Origin: Theionarchaea archaeon
GTDB taxonomy: Archaea > Methanobacteriota_B > Thermococci > Methanofastidiosales > SZ-28-30
Assembly: GCA_018992685.1 (NCBI GenBank)
Contig: JACVGT010000025.1
Location: 1-64,000 of the forward strand
Length of the DNA stretch: 64,000 nt
Direction of reading: 5' to 3'
Within the stretch, counting starts at the first letter, position 1, and each line of letters opens with the position of its first letter. This document shows positions 36,192 through 45,668 of the stretch, in pieces. The notes below the pieces were generated by a model. The model made no database searches and was not told the DNA's origin. It saw only the letters and a program-made list of their open reading frames with translations. The translations under genes and the position numbers were made by a program.

Positions 36192-37388
36192 TCACTGAAT
36201 TCCCACTAGGCCCAGAAGTCTCTCCACACCCAGAGCAATCCCTTCAACCTCAATGCCACCCTCTCCCTTGGCACTATCGCCCACCAAGTATAACCCCTCT
36301 ATGGGCGTCATCTGATCAAGGTCCTGACCTGATGCAGCATGGTTTACAGGGTTGTTCCTCCGGTAGGTCTGAACATTCAAAATCTCGTATCTTCCATCAA
36401 ACAATTTCTCAAGCTCAGAAAGTCCTTTCTCCTTCTCCTTCTTGAACTCACGTGATGAACTCCTCTGGTGGGCCATCACCAGATGGTACCCCTCAGGGGC
36501 CAGAGAAGGGTCAACATTCGTCACCTGGTTAATGCCTCCAATGTAGTCCAGTGCCGGCGTAAACATGACTCCAGAATGATCTATCAGCGGTTCCTTTGAA
36601 GCCAGAGAGTACTTGATACCTTCAGAAGGGGTCATGGCATCGATCCTCTTCTGGTAGTCCCCGGGGAATCTGACCAGTCGTGACGTGGCCTTAGCACCAA
36701 TATCTGATACCACCTTAGAGTCCGTGTGCTCTTTTCCGTCCTCATCTACAACGCCGTACACCTTGTCATCTGCCACAATTTCGGTCACCCTTTTGTGTAC
36801 AATGGCATTCCCTCGTCTTCTTATGGCCGTCTTCAGTGCTCGTATGACACCTGAACATCCTCCCATGGGTACACCAGGACCTCGATACTTGAACATGGAC
36901 TTGACAATAGAAAACATCTCCCTGCACGGGACCTGTGACGGTTCCAGACTCAAAGACCAGATACAAAAAGACCTGAATCCCCTCAGGATTATTTCGTTTT
37001 TCGTTCTGTGCTCAAGAAACTCCTGAAATGATCTTTTATCTCCCTTCCTGTACCTCATTTCCAGCAGTGTAGTATACAACCAGGTTTTTTCAGCCAGCTT
37101 CAGCTGGTTCAGTACCTGTCCAAACCTCATCTCCTTATCATAGAAAAACGTTGCCAGAGGATTTGAATCCACAATCGTGCAGGGTGCTCCTGCTCTTTTC
37201 AGTAACTGAGCAAGAGGGCCTTTGGAACCGTGAGGGACCATGTGTAGAGCACCAGTTGTCAGCTGGAATCCCCTGAATGGAATATTACGAAACCGACCAC
37301 CGACCTGGGATGTCCTCTCGAAAAGCGTCACCTTGGGACACAGAGCTGCCACTAGCAACCCTCCAATCCCGCCTCCAATGACGATCAT
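36192..37388 (-). CDS. FAD-dependent oxidoreductase, phytoene desaturase/carotenoid isomerase type
   Basis: A 398-residue flavoprotein with the N-terminal Rossmann motif IGGGIGGLLVAAL, an ERTSQVGGRF dinucleotide loop, and the C-terminal GLYLVGDSAKGEGGIEVEGIALG FAD/product motif. This is the layout of carotenoid desaturases and geranylgeranyl reductases; in archaea such enzymes may reduce or desaturate isoprenoids. Substrate uncertain. Confidence 0.87.
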   Translation of the reverse strand: MIVIGGGIGGLLVAALCPKVTLFERTSQVGGRFRNIPFRGFQLTTGALHMVPHGSKGPLAQLLKRAGAPCTIVDSNPLATFFYDKEMRFGQVLNQLKLAEKTWLYTTLLEMRYRKGDKRSFQEFLEHRTKNEIILRGFRSFCIWSLSLEPSQVPCREMFSIVKSMFKYRGPGVPMGGCSGVIRALKTAIRRRGNAIVHKRVTEIVADDKVYGVVDEDGKEHTDSKVVSDIGAKATSRLVRFPGDYQKRIDAMTPSEGIKYSLASKEPLIDHSGVMFTPALDYIGGINQVTNVDPSLAPEGYHLVMAHQRSSSREFKKEKEKGLSELEKLFDGRYEILNVQTYRRNNPVNHAASGQDLDQMTPIEGLYLVGDSAKGEGGIEVEGIALGVERLLGLVGIQ

Positions 37389-37791
37389 GTACTATTACGG
37401 ACTGATAGGAATAAAAAGGTTACTATATTCAATCATAGATAGAGAAAACATTCTTTCAAATCCAGACTGAGTTCTTGTCAATTTATATCTTTTCGGTACG
37501 TGGGAGAGCTTCATTTAGCGAATGTTTTCATCCTAACGTAACTCATTTACCCTGAGAACCTGGTCGTTGATTGCTCGTGATCATATTATCTCTCAAGATC
37601 AGGATACCATCAGTGTGGATTGTAACGCACTATCACTCCAGCAGAGGTCGAGAAGTTCTCAGTTCAAGGTGATACTCTTTGGCGAGCAGCTCCTGGAATA
37701 TTCCTTCTTGTTCAGGAGAACCTGATAGTCTCTTCCAGGAGGGTTGTCTTCCTGCATCAACGTTTAAATATGTCAATGACTCAGTACTCCT
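37389..37791. promoter_or_regulatory. Intergenic with leuC promoter
   Basis: About 400 bases without genes. The signal is CGTTTAAATA (37761-37770) 22-31 bases before the leuC ATG at 37792, a leaderless promoter. Confidence 0.45.
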
Positions 37792-39042
37792 ATGAGCAAA
37801 ACCATGGCTGAGAAGATACTGGGAAGAGCCAGTAACCAGGACGTTACGTCAGGTGATATCATAGACGGTACGGTGGATCTGGCCATGTCTCATGAGAATA
37901 CTGCTGCCATCTCTGGCAAGTTCAAGTCCATAGGTGTTTCCAGAGTGTGGGACCCTGAAAAGATTGTGGTCCCCATTGATCATTGTGCACCCGCAGCAAA
38001 CGAGGATTATGCCAAGAATCACAAGATTATCAGAGAATTTGTCAAGGAACAGAATATTACCAATTTCTATGATATAAAAGCAGGAGTCTGTCACCAGGTT
38101 CTCCCTGAAAAAGGACATGTGAAACCAGGCATGCTAATTGTAGGTTCAGATTCTCATACGCCCACATACGGGGCATTTGGTGCCTTTGCCACTGGGATAG
38201 GGAGGACAGAGATGGCTGCTGTCTATGCCACAGGGAAGATCTGGTTGAGAGTCCCTGAAAGCTTTAAGATAGTCATAGAGGGGAAGGTTCCAGACAAGGT
38301 ATCGGCAAAGGATGTGATCCTTCATATCATTGGAAACCTGCGAGCAGATGGTGCAAACTACAAAGCTGTGGAATTTGTGGGAAATACGGTGGATACCATG
38401 ACAGTGGGTGAGAGAATGGTCCTGTGCAACATGTCTGCCGAAATGGGAGCCAAAGCAGGGATGGTTCCTTTCGATGATACTACCAGGACCTATCTGGACG
38501 AGAGAACAGACAGAATGTATACCGTGGTGAACCCTGATCCAGATGCGGCCTACGAGCAAGTGGTCAACATTACAGTATCCAACCTGGAACCACAGGTGGC
38601 CTGCCCCCATGCTGTTGACAATGTGAGACCCATCTCTGAAGTGGAAGGGACTCCCATCAACCAGGCAGTCCTTGGTACCTGCACGAATGGCAGAGTGGAG
38701 GACCTGGCAGAAGCTGCATCTCTCCTCAAGGGCAAGAAAATTGCTGACACCGTGAGGCTGATTGTAATTCCTGCTTCCACAGACGTCTACGAGGAAGCCG
38801 TACAGAACGGCACAATCCTGGACTTAATCAGGGCAGGTGCAGTTATCTGCAATCCGAATTGTGGCCCTTGCCTCGGCGCTCACCAGGGCGCCCTCGCTCC
38901 GGGCGAGGTATGCATCTCCTCGTCCAACCGCAACTTCAGAGGGAGAATGGGCTGTAAAGATGCTGAAATCTATCTTGCTTCTCCTGCCACTGTAGCAGCG
39001 TCTTCCCTCACTGGCAGAATTACTGATCCCCGAGGTGTATGA
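37792..39042 (+). CDS. leuC: 3-Isopropylmalate dehydratase/homoaconitase large subunit
   Basis: A 416-residue aconitase-family protein that isomerises 2-isopropylmalate (or homocitrate) with its small subunit. Motifs: GSDSHTPTYGAFGAFATGIG and the iron-sulfur cysteines in TCTNGR and NPNCGPCLGAH. Length is that of the short archaeal LeuC. Archaeal copies can be specific for leucine or for the homologous step of coenzyme B synthesis; motifs alone do not decide. Stop and next start are adjacent (TGA then ATG). Confidence 0.93.
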   Translation: MSKTMAEKILGRASNQDVTSGDIIDGTVDLAMSHENTAAISGKFKSIGVSRVWDPEKIVVPIDHCAPAANEDYAKNHKIIREFVKEQNITNFYDIKAGVCHQVLPEKGHVKPGMLIVGSDSHTPTYGAFGAFATGIGRTEMAAVYATGKIWLRVPESFKIVIEGKVPDKVSAKDVILHIIGNLRADGANYKAVEFVGNTVDTMTVGERMVLCNMSAEMGAKAGMVPFDDTTRTYLDERTDRMYTVVNPDPDAAYEQVVNITVSNLEPQVACPHAVDNVRPISEVEGTPINQAVLGTCTNGRVEDLAEAASLLKGKKIADTVRLIVIPASTDVYEEAVQNGTILDLIRAGAVICNPNCGPCLGAHQGALAPGEVCISSSNRNFRGRMGCKDAEIYLASPATVAASSLTGRITDPRGV

Positions 39043-39543
39043 ATGAAAATGAAAGGCAGAGTATTCAAGTACGGAGATGATATCAATACTGATGTCATCT
39101 TTCCCGGGAAGTACACCTATACCATAACAGACCCCAAAGAAATGGCAGAACATGCCCTGGAAGACCTGGATCCTACATTTGTCCAGAAAGTAAAGAAGGG
39201 AGATTGTATCGTCGCAGGAAAGTACTTTGGATGCGGATCTTCGCGAGAACAGGCTGTGACCTGCGTGAAGGAGGCTGGAATTTCAGTAGTTATTGCAGAA
39301 TCATTTGCCCGGATCTACTACCGGAACTGCATCAACTCGGGGTTGCCCCCTCTGATACTGGAAGACACATCCTGCATCAGTGACGGAGATGAGCTGGAAA
39401 TAGATGTAGAAATGGGAACTGTTACAGATGTAACGACAGGAGCAGAATTTACTGTCAATCCGCTCCCACCCTTCATCATGAAGATCATTCAAGATGGTGG
39501 GCTAATCCCGCATCTCAAGAAGGAGCTCCACCATGGACGCTGA
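39043..39543 (+). CDS. leuD: 3-Isopropylmalate dehydratase/homoaconitase small subunit
   Basis: A 166-residue small subunit that completes the active site of LeuC: FKYGDDINTDVIFPGKYT at the start and the GCGSSREQA substrate loop. The loop after TD (VIFPGKY) is what separates leucine from homocitrate enzymes and would be worth checking. It directly follows leuC and overlaps the methyltransferase gene by 11 bases. Confidence 0.93.
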   Translation: MKMKGRVFKYGDDINTDVIFPGKYTYTITDPKEMAEHALEDLDPTFVQKVKKGDCIVAGKYFGCGSSREQAVTCVKEAGISVVIAESFARIYYRNCINSGLPPLILEDTSCISDGDELEIDVEMGTVTDVTTGAEFTVNPLPPFIMKIIQDGGLIPHLKKELHHGR

Positions 39544-40309
39544 AGGGTTCTATGACGAGAGGGCCCCCTTTTACGATGGGGAGTATAAGACTCCCTTTTT
39601 TGATCTCTACCGGGCCATCACCTGGGACAATATCAGCAGGTTTCTTCCATCGAAGGGTGTCATACTGGATGCAGGAGGAGGAACGGGTGAATGGGCTCTT
39701 CCCCTGGCTGAGGCAGGATATGACGTTGTCCTGATCGACATTTCACGGGGAATGCTGAGACAGGCCAGGAGAAAGCTGGAAGAAAGGAATATCAAGAATG
39801 TCACTGTGGAAAGGGTGGATATGACTGACATGGGGTGTTTTCAGGATAACACGTTTGACATGGTTCTGGCACAGGGTGATCCCCTTTCCTACTGTGGAAA
39901 TGCGGAACATGCTGCGGCTGAGATTTACAGAGTGTTAAAAGAGGGACGACATTGCGTGGCATCAGTAGACTGTATGTACGGATTTGTTTTGCGATTGATT
40001 ACATTGAAACAGTGGGATATCCTGCAGAGGCTGTTTGAAACAGAACGTGCTGCCTTTCAGACAGGGTTTGAGATTCGCTACTTCACTCCACAATCCCTTA
40101 ACCACCTATTTGAAGGGGCAGGATTTGAGGTGGTGCGCATTCTCGGTAAACCCGTCTTCCTTTCTCTAGTTCCCCGGGAGAGAGCGCATGACCTGCTGCG
40201 AGACAAGAAGGTGTTTGACAGAGTTCTTGAACTGGAACTGCAGTTCTGTGATGATCCAAACCTGGTGGGGTTTGCTGGGCATCTGGAGATTGTCGGAAAA
40301 AAAGTGTGA
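39533..40309 (+). CDS. Class I SAM-dependent methyltransferase
   Basis: A 258-residue methyltransferase with motif I LDAGGGTGEWALPLA, motif II VVLIDIS and DMVLAQGDPLSYCG. Target unknown. Its start lies 11 bases inside leuD, so it is translated in the same operon; the reason for this linkage is not clear. Confidence 0.87.
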   Translation: MDAEGFYDERAPFYDGEYKTPFFDLYRAITWDNISRFLPSKGVILDAGGGTGEWALPLAEAGYDVVLIDISRGMLRQARRKLEERNIKNVTVERVDMTDMGCFQDNTFDMVLAQGDPLSYCGNAEHAAAEIYRVLKEGRHCVASVDCMYGFVLRLITLKQWDILQRLFETERAAFQTGFEIRYFTPQSLNHLFEGAGFEVVRILGKPVFLSLVPRERAHDLLRDKKVFDRVLELELQFCDDPNLVGFAGHLEIVGKKV

Positions 40310-40320
40310 GAAGATGAGAA

Positions 40321-40683
40321 TTACTTCTTGAGTGTGTATCGTTCCTTTTGGTTGAAGAAGGTCATGTCTTTGAATCCTTTCTTGATTCTTGCCCTGTGCA
40401 GAACGCCCTTGGGTATGTAATACGTGTCTCCCCTTGAGAAGATATGGGTTTCACCACCAATGGTAAGTTCTATTTCCCCGTCAAGGATAACACCCCATTG
40501 AGCTTCATGAGAATGTTCGGGAACGGCAACATCCTCGGAAAATTCCATGAAAATGATCTGACTGGCTTCACCCTGGACCAGATATGAATGGAGACCTTCA
40601 ATCGGGATATCTGCTTCTGGCAGTTCTGTAATCATGTCGGGAAAGAAGTCTTCCTTCGTGGTATCGGCAGAGTTATTTTTCAT
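40321..40683 (-). CDS. Cupin-domain protein
   Basis: A 120-residue single cupin: PEHSHEAQWGVILDGEIEL (two His and Glu metal ligands) and IPKGVLHRARI (third His). Small cupins serve as isomerases, oxygenases or ligand sensors. It converges with the methyltransferase gene (11-base gap) and is divergent from the DUF6512 gene. Confidence 0.85.
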   Translation of the reverse strand: MKNNSADTTKEDFFPDMITELPEADIPIEGLHSYLVQGEASQIIFMEFSEDVAVPEHSHEAQWGVILDGEIELTIGGETHIFSRGDTYYIPKGVLHRARIKKGFKDMTFFNQKERYTLKK

Positions 40684-40871
40684 GGGGGGAAGTTTTTGGT
40701 AGTCTTATTAACGTTTTGGTGAGGTATGGGTAATGAACCAAAAACCATTTAAGTCGTGAGATACAACTAGAATTAACTGGCAGAAAGCAGGTGGAATATG
40801 GCTGAGGCTGAAGAACCTGAGCCTCCTGATACGGCTGCAGGATGGCTGTCTCAGGAGGGATACAGAACTGC

Positions 40872-41450
40872 ATGGCTCAACCTGATGATAGAAGAGTTGA
40901 AGCTAGAATGTTACGAGGGATTGCTGTGAAGGCTGGACAGTGGGAAGTCCTGGGCATTCTGTTCATCATTGTGGTGGGATCATGTCTGCATTTCCTCTTT
41001 GAGCTCTCAGGATCTCTTCCTGTGGTGGGGATGGTTGGGGCTGTGAACGAGAGCGTGTGGGAGCACCTGAAGATTGGATTCTGGCCTGCAGTGTTTTTTG
41101 CGTTGATTGAATATTCCTTCCTGAAGTCAAAGGCGAATTTCTGGATGGCAAAAGCCACATCCGCATATGTCATACCTGTCACCATAATCGTCCTGTTCTA
41201 CGTGTATACGACCATACTGGGGTACAATACGCTGGCTCTTGATATCACGGTGTTTATTGTAGCTGTCATAGTGGGCCAGGCTGCCAGCTACCGAGTGTTG
41301 ACGTACAGAGACCTCTCTGCACAGTTGAAATGGGCTGGCATCGCTGCACTGCTGGTCCTGGCTGCGCTGTTCATGGTTTTCACATTTTATCCGCCGCATG
41401 TTGGACTGTTCCAAGATCCAGTGACAGGCGGGTACGGCATCGTATCATAA
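40872..41450 (+). CDS. DUF6512 family membrane protein
   Basis: About 192 residues with five to six membrane helices. The first loop GAVNESVWEHLKIGFWPAVF is the DUF6512 signature. Function unknown. Starts are uncertain: the ATG at 40872 follows an AGGAGGGA ribosome site, an ATG at 40842 is in frame upstream, and an ATG at 40908 downstream. Confidence 0.7.
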   Translation: MAQPDDRRVEARMLRGIAVKAGQWEVLGILFIIVVGSCLHFLFELSGSLPVVGMVGAVNESVWEHLKIGFWPAVFFALIEYSFLKSKANFWMAKATSAYVIPVTIIVLFYVYTTILGYNTLALDITVFIVAVIVGQAASYRVLTYRDLSAQLKWAGIAALLVLAALFMVFTFYPPHVGLFQDPVTGGYGIVS

Positions 41451-41471
41451 GTGAGGTAGGCATCCAGCAGA

Positions 41472-43301
41472 TCATGACAAAGAGAGAAGGTATAAGACTC
41501 CACTGGGAGTTACCACCAAAAGATACCCTTCTGAACTGGTCACTGAAAGGGAGATCTTGTCAGGAAAAATCTCTAGCTCATTCTGCGCCATGAAATACCA
41601 CGTGATAAAGCCAGTTTCTGCACTTAAACAGTATATGTATCCATCGTCTGCCGATACACAGATGTTCTCTTTATATTCATGAAAAGACGTCACCGTGGTC
41701 CCTCTCACCTCACGAATCCACAGCTCTTCGCCTGTCTCTACATCGAGGGCCTGGATTATGCCTGCTTCTCTGATGAGGAACACTCTCTGTTCACTCAGGA
41801 TCATCCTGGAGATGGGATAGTCATTTCTCTCTAGAGTATGTTCCCACGTTCTCACACCATCTGTATGCACCATGAGGACTGATTGGATTCCGGATTCGTC
41901 CTTGAGTACCAGGACGATCCTGTCCCCAAGAATGCTCATGGACTCGACAGGTTGTGAGGGCTGGAAAAGATCGGTTTCTGCCATCTGTTCCAGCGCTACT
42001 TTGGTGAGTGTCCCTTCCTCATTGAAGAAGTACAGGGTACCCTGGGAGTAAAAGGGATGCTGGACTGTGTGCAGAGGTCTCCCCCAGAGTGGTTCCACTG
42101 TGGCAATATCCAGGACGATGTAGTGGGGTTGAGATAGGTCCTGCAGGTAGGCAAAGAGTATCGTGTCATTGTACACTGTTTCATTCCAGGTATCAGATGC
42201 TATCTCCCAGAGAACATCACCATGTTCCTTTTCCAGGCAGACAATGCCCCCCGTGAGGGCAATCACCTTGTCGTCCACGAGCGTTACCGGAATATAGTCA
42301 GTAACAGGTGGTATCTTGTACGCCCACCGTATGTCCCCGGTATCTGTGTCAATACTGTAGATATGAGAATCAGGAGCGCCAACGTACAGGGTGTTATCGG
42401 AGACAGCAATCTTCTGGTCTTGAACAGGCAGATATGGCTGCTGTACAACCTCAAAGGGGATGGTATACAATTGAGCTCTTGATTGGGCGTCAATACATTC
42501 GATTCTGTCAGCAAAGGGAAGGAATACTTTCTGATTATAGTAGACAGGCGTGCATACGGGAATTTCTGGAAGGGTCAGCAACCACTGGAGATGGGTCTTT
42601 CCGAGGAGTTCTTCTGCGGGAGGGGGGGTATTGGCCGAAGGAAAGTCAAGGCTGATTCCTTTTTCTTGGGTGGAGACAGGAACTCGAGCAGGATAACATC
42701 CCCAGGTCGCTACTTTCTGGTATGGCGCCCACTGGTCCCTGTCCAGCGTAGTGAGGATTTTGAACAGGGTACTGGGGATCATTCCATTGTACTGGACGTA
42801 GTTGGAGCCTTCATAGCTGACATTCCACGGAATGAAGCAGTAGTAGCTTGATTCGGATTCTGCTCGTACAGTCCTCCCATTGAGAAGCGTTATTTCAAGT
42901 GTAAAGTGGAGGCCGGAGTCACGGCGCGAATAGGCGTTGTATGATTTCTGATAACCAACTTTGTAGAGGTCTGCAAAGCTTTCTGATACTTCTCTGATTA
43001 ATTCCGGATCTACATGGTCTCCAGTACTGGCAAAGTAATCATCGCCAATTTTCTGTATTCTGTAGAAGTTGTAGGCAAGGACAGAACTTGTCGTGTTGTC
43101 AGGATTTCCCGTGTTGTTCGAAATGATATCGGAAGTCGCTACAGCAGTATAGGTGATGTCAATGGCTGCTATGGACTGAACAGGAGAGGATACTGTGAAA
43201 GAGTCAGATTCATGAGGAAGGTACCACTGGACAGCCATGATGCCTCCTATCACGATTATTATCAGTAACAGGGAACCACTCTTTCTGAGGGTAGACGTCA
43301 C
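41472..43301 (-). CDS. Membrane-anchored PQQ-like beta-propeller protein
   Basis: A 609-residue protein with an N-terminal membrane anchor (SLLLIIIVIGGIMAVQWYL) and an extracellular beta-propeller of repeated AxxGxxxW blades (for example TDTGDIRWAYK, LEKEHGDVLWE, DVETGEELWIR, SAETGFITWY). Such propellers are binding scaffolds; the PQQ cofactor itself is not implied. A 158-bp part of the 5' half (42850-43007) is duplicated at 46271-46428. Confidence 0.8.
   Translation of the reverse strand: MTSTLRKSGSLLLIIIVIGGIMAVQWYLPHESDSFTVSSPVQSIAAIDITYTAVATSDIISNNTGNPDNTTSSVLAYNFYRIQKIGDDYFASTGDHVDPELIREVSESFADLYKVGYQKSYNAYSRRDSGLHFTLEITLLNGRTVRAESESSYYCFIPWNVSYEGSNYVQYNGMIPSTLFKILTTLDRDQWAPYQKVATWGCYPARVPVSTQEKGISLDFPSANTPPPAEELLGKTHLQWLLTLPEIPVCTPVYYNQKVFLPFADRIECIDAQSRAQLYTIPFEVVQQPYLPVQDQKIAVSDNTLYVGAPDSHIYSIDTDTGDIRWAYKIPPVTDYIPVTLVDDKVIALTGGIVCLEKEHGDVLWEIASDTWNETVYNDTILFAYLQDLSQPHYIVLDIATVEPLWGRPLHTVQHPFYSQGTLYFFNEEGTLTKVALEQMAETDLFQPSQPVESMSILGDRIVLVLKDESGIQSVLMVHTDGVRTWEHTLERNDYPISRMILSEQRVFLIREAGIIQALDVETGEELWIREVRGTTVTSFHEYKENICVSADDGYIYCLSAETGFITWYFMAQNELEIFPDKISLSVTSSEGYLLVVTPSGVLYLLSLS
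42850..43007 (-). repeat. 158-bp repeat, original copy inside the PQQ-propeller gene
   Basis: Bases 42850-43007 recur at 46271-46428 with only three mismatches, in the same orientation and 3421 bases apart. Here it is coding sequence, so this is the source copy. Confidence 0.9.
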
Positions 43302-43347
43302 ATGTGATTCTTGGAATACCCCTTTTTAAGAATTCCTGCAAAAGGCG

Positions 43348-43566
43348 TTGCCGTGGAGAGATCTCGTAAGAATCGTGCAGAGCCCTATGGTTTTTTCAGG
43401 AGACGAGAGATGTGATGGAATCCCATTCTCACTCTTCATTTGTTGGGTATCGGACGGGGGATTTCTCACTAGGCCGGAGGCATTCTTGCTGGACCGGATC
43501 CCTCTTGTGCCAGTTCCGAAAGATCTACAGTTTTTTGCCAATGTGATTGCCTGGATAGATGATTAA
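43348..43566 (+). CDS. Possible small protein (72 aa)
   Basis: A TTG-started frame of 72 codons (an in-frame ATG lies at 43387) with plausible codon use and a globular-looking sequence (SDGGFLTRPEAFLLDRIP). A CTTTTTAAG TATA-like box is about 20-25 bases before the TTG. No family recognised. Confidence 0.33.
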   Translation: MPWRDLVRIVQSPMVFSGDERCDGIPFSLFICWVSDGGFLTRPEAFLLDRIPLVPVPKDLQFFANVIAWIDD

Positions 43567-43637
43567 GGTGTAAAGAAATCCCAGTCACCATCCACTTCTC
43601 AGCCAAATCCTTATAACCTTTGTGATGTGATCCAGAC

Positions 43638-44816
43638 ATGAGGAAGATGACTAAACCAACAGGCGATTCACTAAAGAATAAAGATAATTCCAGAAAACTC
43701 AACATTCGAAAGGAAAAATCCCACAAGGACCCACATTCAATGAGAAATCCTCTGAATCCTTTCTGGGTACTTGTTCTTGCTGCAACCTGTGCTCTTGCAG
43801 GCTGTATGTCACAGGATGTGGGAATAGAAGAGAATACCGCCATGGTAGACTACGTTGTTGATGAGGACTGGAGAGTCGCATCACCTGAAGCTCTGGGGCT
43901 GGACGGAACTCAGCTGGCACTACTCATTGACTCTCTGGAAGGGCTCCCCATATCAAGCATCCTCATTGTGAAGGATGGGTATCTTATTGTGGAGGAATAT
44001 TCCAATGGGTATGATAGATCCTGCCAGCATTTTATTGAATCGTGCACCCAGGGTATCATGTCGGCTCTCATAGGAATTGCTCGTGATAAGGGGTACATTG
44101 ATAGCGTTGACCAGAAGATAGTGGATTTCTTCCCTGAACTTGAAAGTGACAGTGAGTGGAAAAAGGACATTACCGTTGAACACCTTTTAACCATGAGTTC
44201 GGGATTGGATCAGGGAGCTTGGCATCCTGGGCGCCCAATATTTGCACTGGCTCCTGACTGGATAGCCCATATTCTCTCCGGGGGGGCTGTGACAAAACCC
44301 GGAACTTCCTTTGATTATTATCCAGGCAATGCCCATATTCTGTCTGCTCTCCTGCAGAGAGCAACTAAGGAAGATACACGCTCTTTTGCTCTAAGATACT
44401 TATTCGAGCCTTTGGGCATCTCAGAAAAGGATATCGAATGGGAAAAAGATCCTCAAGGTGTCTTCTCAGGCAGTTGGGGGCTGTACATGAGACCGAGGGA
44501 CATGGCAAAGGTTGGTTTTCTATATCTTGAAAAAGGAGCATGGAACGGAGCCCAGATAATCCCAGAAGCGTGGATAGAGAAATCAGTAACTCCCTCCTTC
44601 AAGGGAATATCTATTGGAGGCCTTGCTGCAGACTATGGCTATCTCTGGTGGATAGAGGAAAAGGACTCCGCACCAGGATACTTTGCACTGGGAACCAAAG
44701 GACAGTGCATCTATGTCAATTCAGAATTGAACCTCGTCATTGTGATTACCGGGAGTTTTCTGGACACCACTGCACCTTTAAAGATGATAAATGACGTGGT
44801 CTTGATATTGAAGTGA
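43638..44816 (+). CDS. Beta-lactamase-fold serine hydrolase lipoprotein, catalytic Lys missing
   Basis: A 392-residue class C beta-lactamase/esterase-fold protein with a lipobox LAGC (Cys56). The active-site box that should read SxxK is SCTQ (Ser135-Gln138), so the general-base lysine is replaced by Gln; the downstream region (ALIGIARDKGYI, YYPGNAHILSALL, GFLYLEKG) is otherwise typical. It may be inactive as a hydrolase and act as a binding protein. The ATG at 43638 follows a CCTTATAACC TATA; the ATG at 43740 would place the signal peptide at the very N-terminus and is a good alternative. Confidence 0.8.
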   Translation: MRKMTKPTGDSLKNKDNSRKLNIRKEKSHKDPHSMRNPLNPFWVLVLAATCALAGCMSQDVGIEENTAMVDYVVDEDWRVASPEALGLDGTQLALLIDSLEGLPISSILIVKDGYLIVEEYSNGYDRSCQHFIESCTQGIMSALIGIARDKGYIDSVDQKIVDFFPELESDSEWKKDITVEHLLTMSSGLDQGAWHPGRPIFALAPDWIAHILSGGAVTKPGTSFDYYPGNAHILSALLQRATKEDTRSFALRYLFEPLGISEKDIEWEKDPQGVFSGSWGLYMRPRDMAKVGFLYLEKGAWNGAQIIPEAWIEKSVTPSFKGISIGGLAADYGYLWWIEEKDSAPGYFALGTKGQCIYVNSELNLVIVITGSFLDTTAPLKMINDVVLILK

Positions 44817-44950
44817 TAATGAATGATCAGTTCGGAGACAATCGAATTCAGTTTTTTGGTTCAACATCAAGTGGGGGTTTTGAATGAACTGTGTTAATTC
44901 CTAAATGCATCAGATCTCTTCAGGAATAGAGAGAGGGCCGCAAGGGTACG

Positions 44951-44992
44951 GCCACCCGGGAGGAATGGGTGGCCACCCGGGAGGAATGGGTG
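44951..44992. repeat. Perfect 21-bp tandem duplication
   Basis: A 21-base GC-rich unit is present twice without mismatch (44951-44971, 44972-44992), in an otherwise AT-rich spacer. On the minus strand it would encode the heptad PIPPGWP twice. That frame (44910-45092) lacks a good start and overlaps the next gene, so coding is doubtful. Confidence 0.6.
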
Positions 44993-45082
44993 ACCCATTC
45001 AGAAGTCCCAATCCATCAAGGTTGCCTGCACCAATAGTATATCTAGAAATAAGATAAATTATTGACAGTTCAAAAGACGAAT

Positions 45083-45565
45083 TTACTTCCAATTTGCAGA
45101 TGCTTCTACGATGTGTTCAGCAATCTTTTCAATAGATGAAAATAGCATCTGATCAGGAAGTTTGCTATCCCCTAGGTATATATGGTTTCCCCTTATTTCT
45201 ATGTGGGGTGCCTTTGCTCTTCTCAGCATATCAGCTAATTCACTATCTTGATTTAGTCTCTCAGCAAACTCTCCTCCTTGCCATTCATAGTCTATAATCT
45301 TTTCGGAAAATAGACCAATTAAGAAAATAATGCCTCCTAAAAACCCAGATATAAAAGAAGATTCAAATAAGAAAAATAAAAATAAGGCTATTCCTAAGCC
45401 AAATATAACTATTTCTGTTCTTTTAACTTTAACTGGTGCACCATAAGATTCAATTTGAGAAACTAGTAGAATATTTACTATGAAGTCAAAATGATATTTT
45501 GAATAAAATCTTAGTTCATCCCTACGAATATTGGATGATCCATATGAAGATTCAAAGGGACTCAT
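45083..45565 (-). CDS. Two-helix membrane protein, unknown
   Basis: A 160-residue protein, AT-rich in codon use. Two hydrophobic helices (about residues 52-85) separate a basic N-terminal part from a cytosolic-looking C-terminal domain (HIEIRGNHIYLGDSKLPDQ). No family recognised. It is the first gene of the AT-rich island on this side. Confidence 0.55.
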   Translation of the reverse strand: MSPFESSYGSSNIRRDELRFYSKYHFDFIVNILLVSQIESYGAPVKVKRTEIVIFGLGIALFLFFLFESSFISGFLGGIIFLIGLFSEKIIDYEWQGGEFAERLNQDSELADMLRRAKAPHIEIRGNHIYLGDSKLPDQMLFSSIEKIAEHIVEASANWK

Positions 45566-45668
45566 GGTATCGCTCCTAGTTTTTTATCATCTTGCTCGCG
45601 GTGTTATTCATCAATGCAACGAAAGGTTTCTATTACTCTAAGGCCTTCTTGTTTTAGTAAGTGGATTA

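Noticed and set aside
44910..45092. 60-codon minus-strand frame with PIPPGWP repeats
   Set aside because: Starts with TTG, has no ribosome site and overlaps the end of a better gene; reported only as a DNA repeat.
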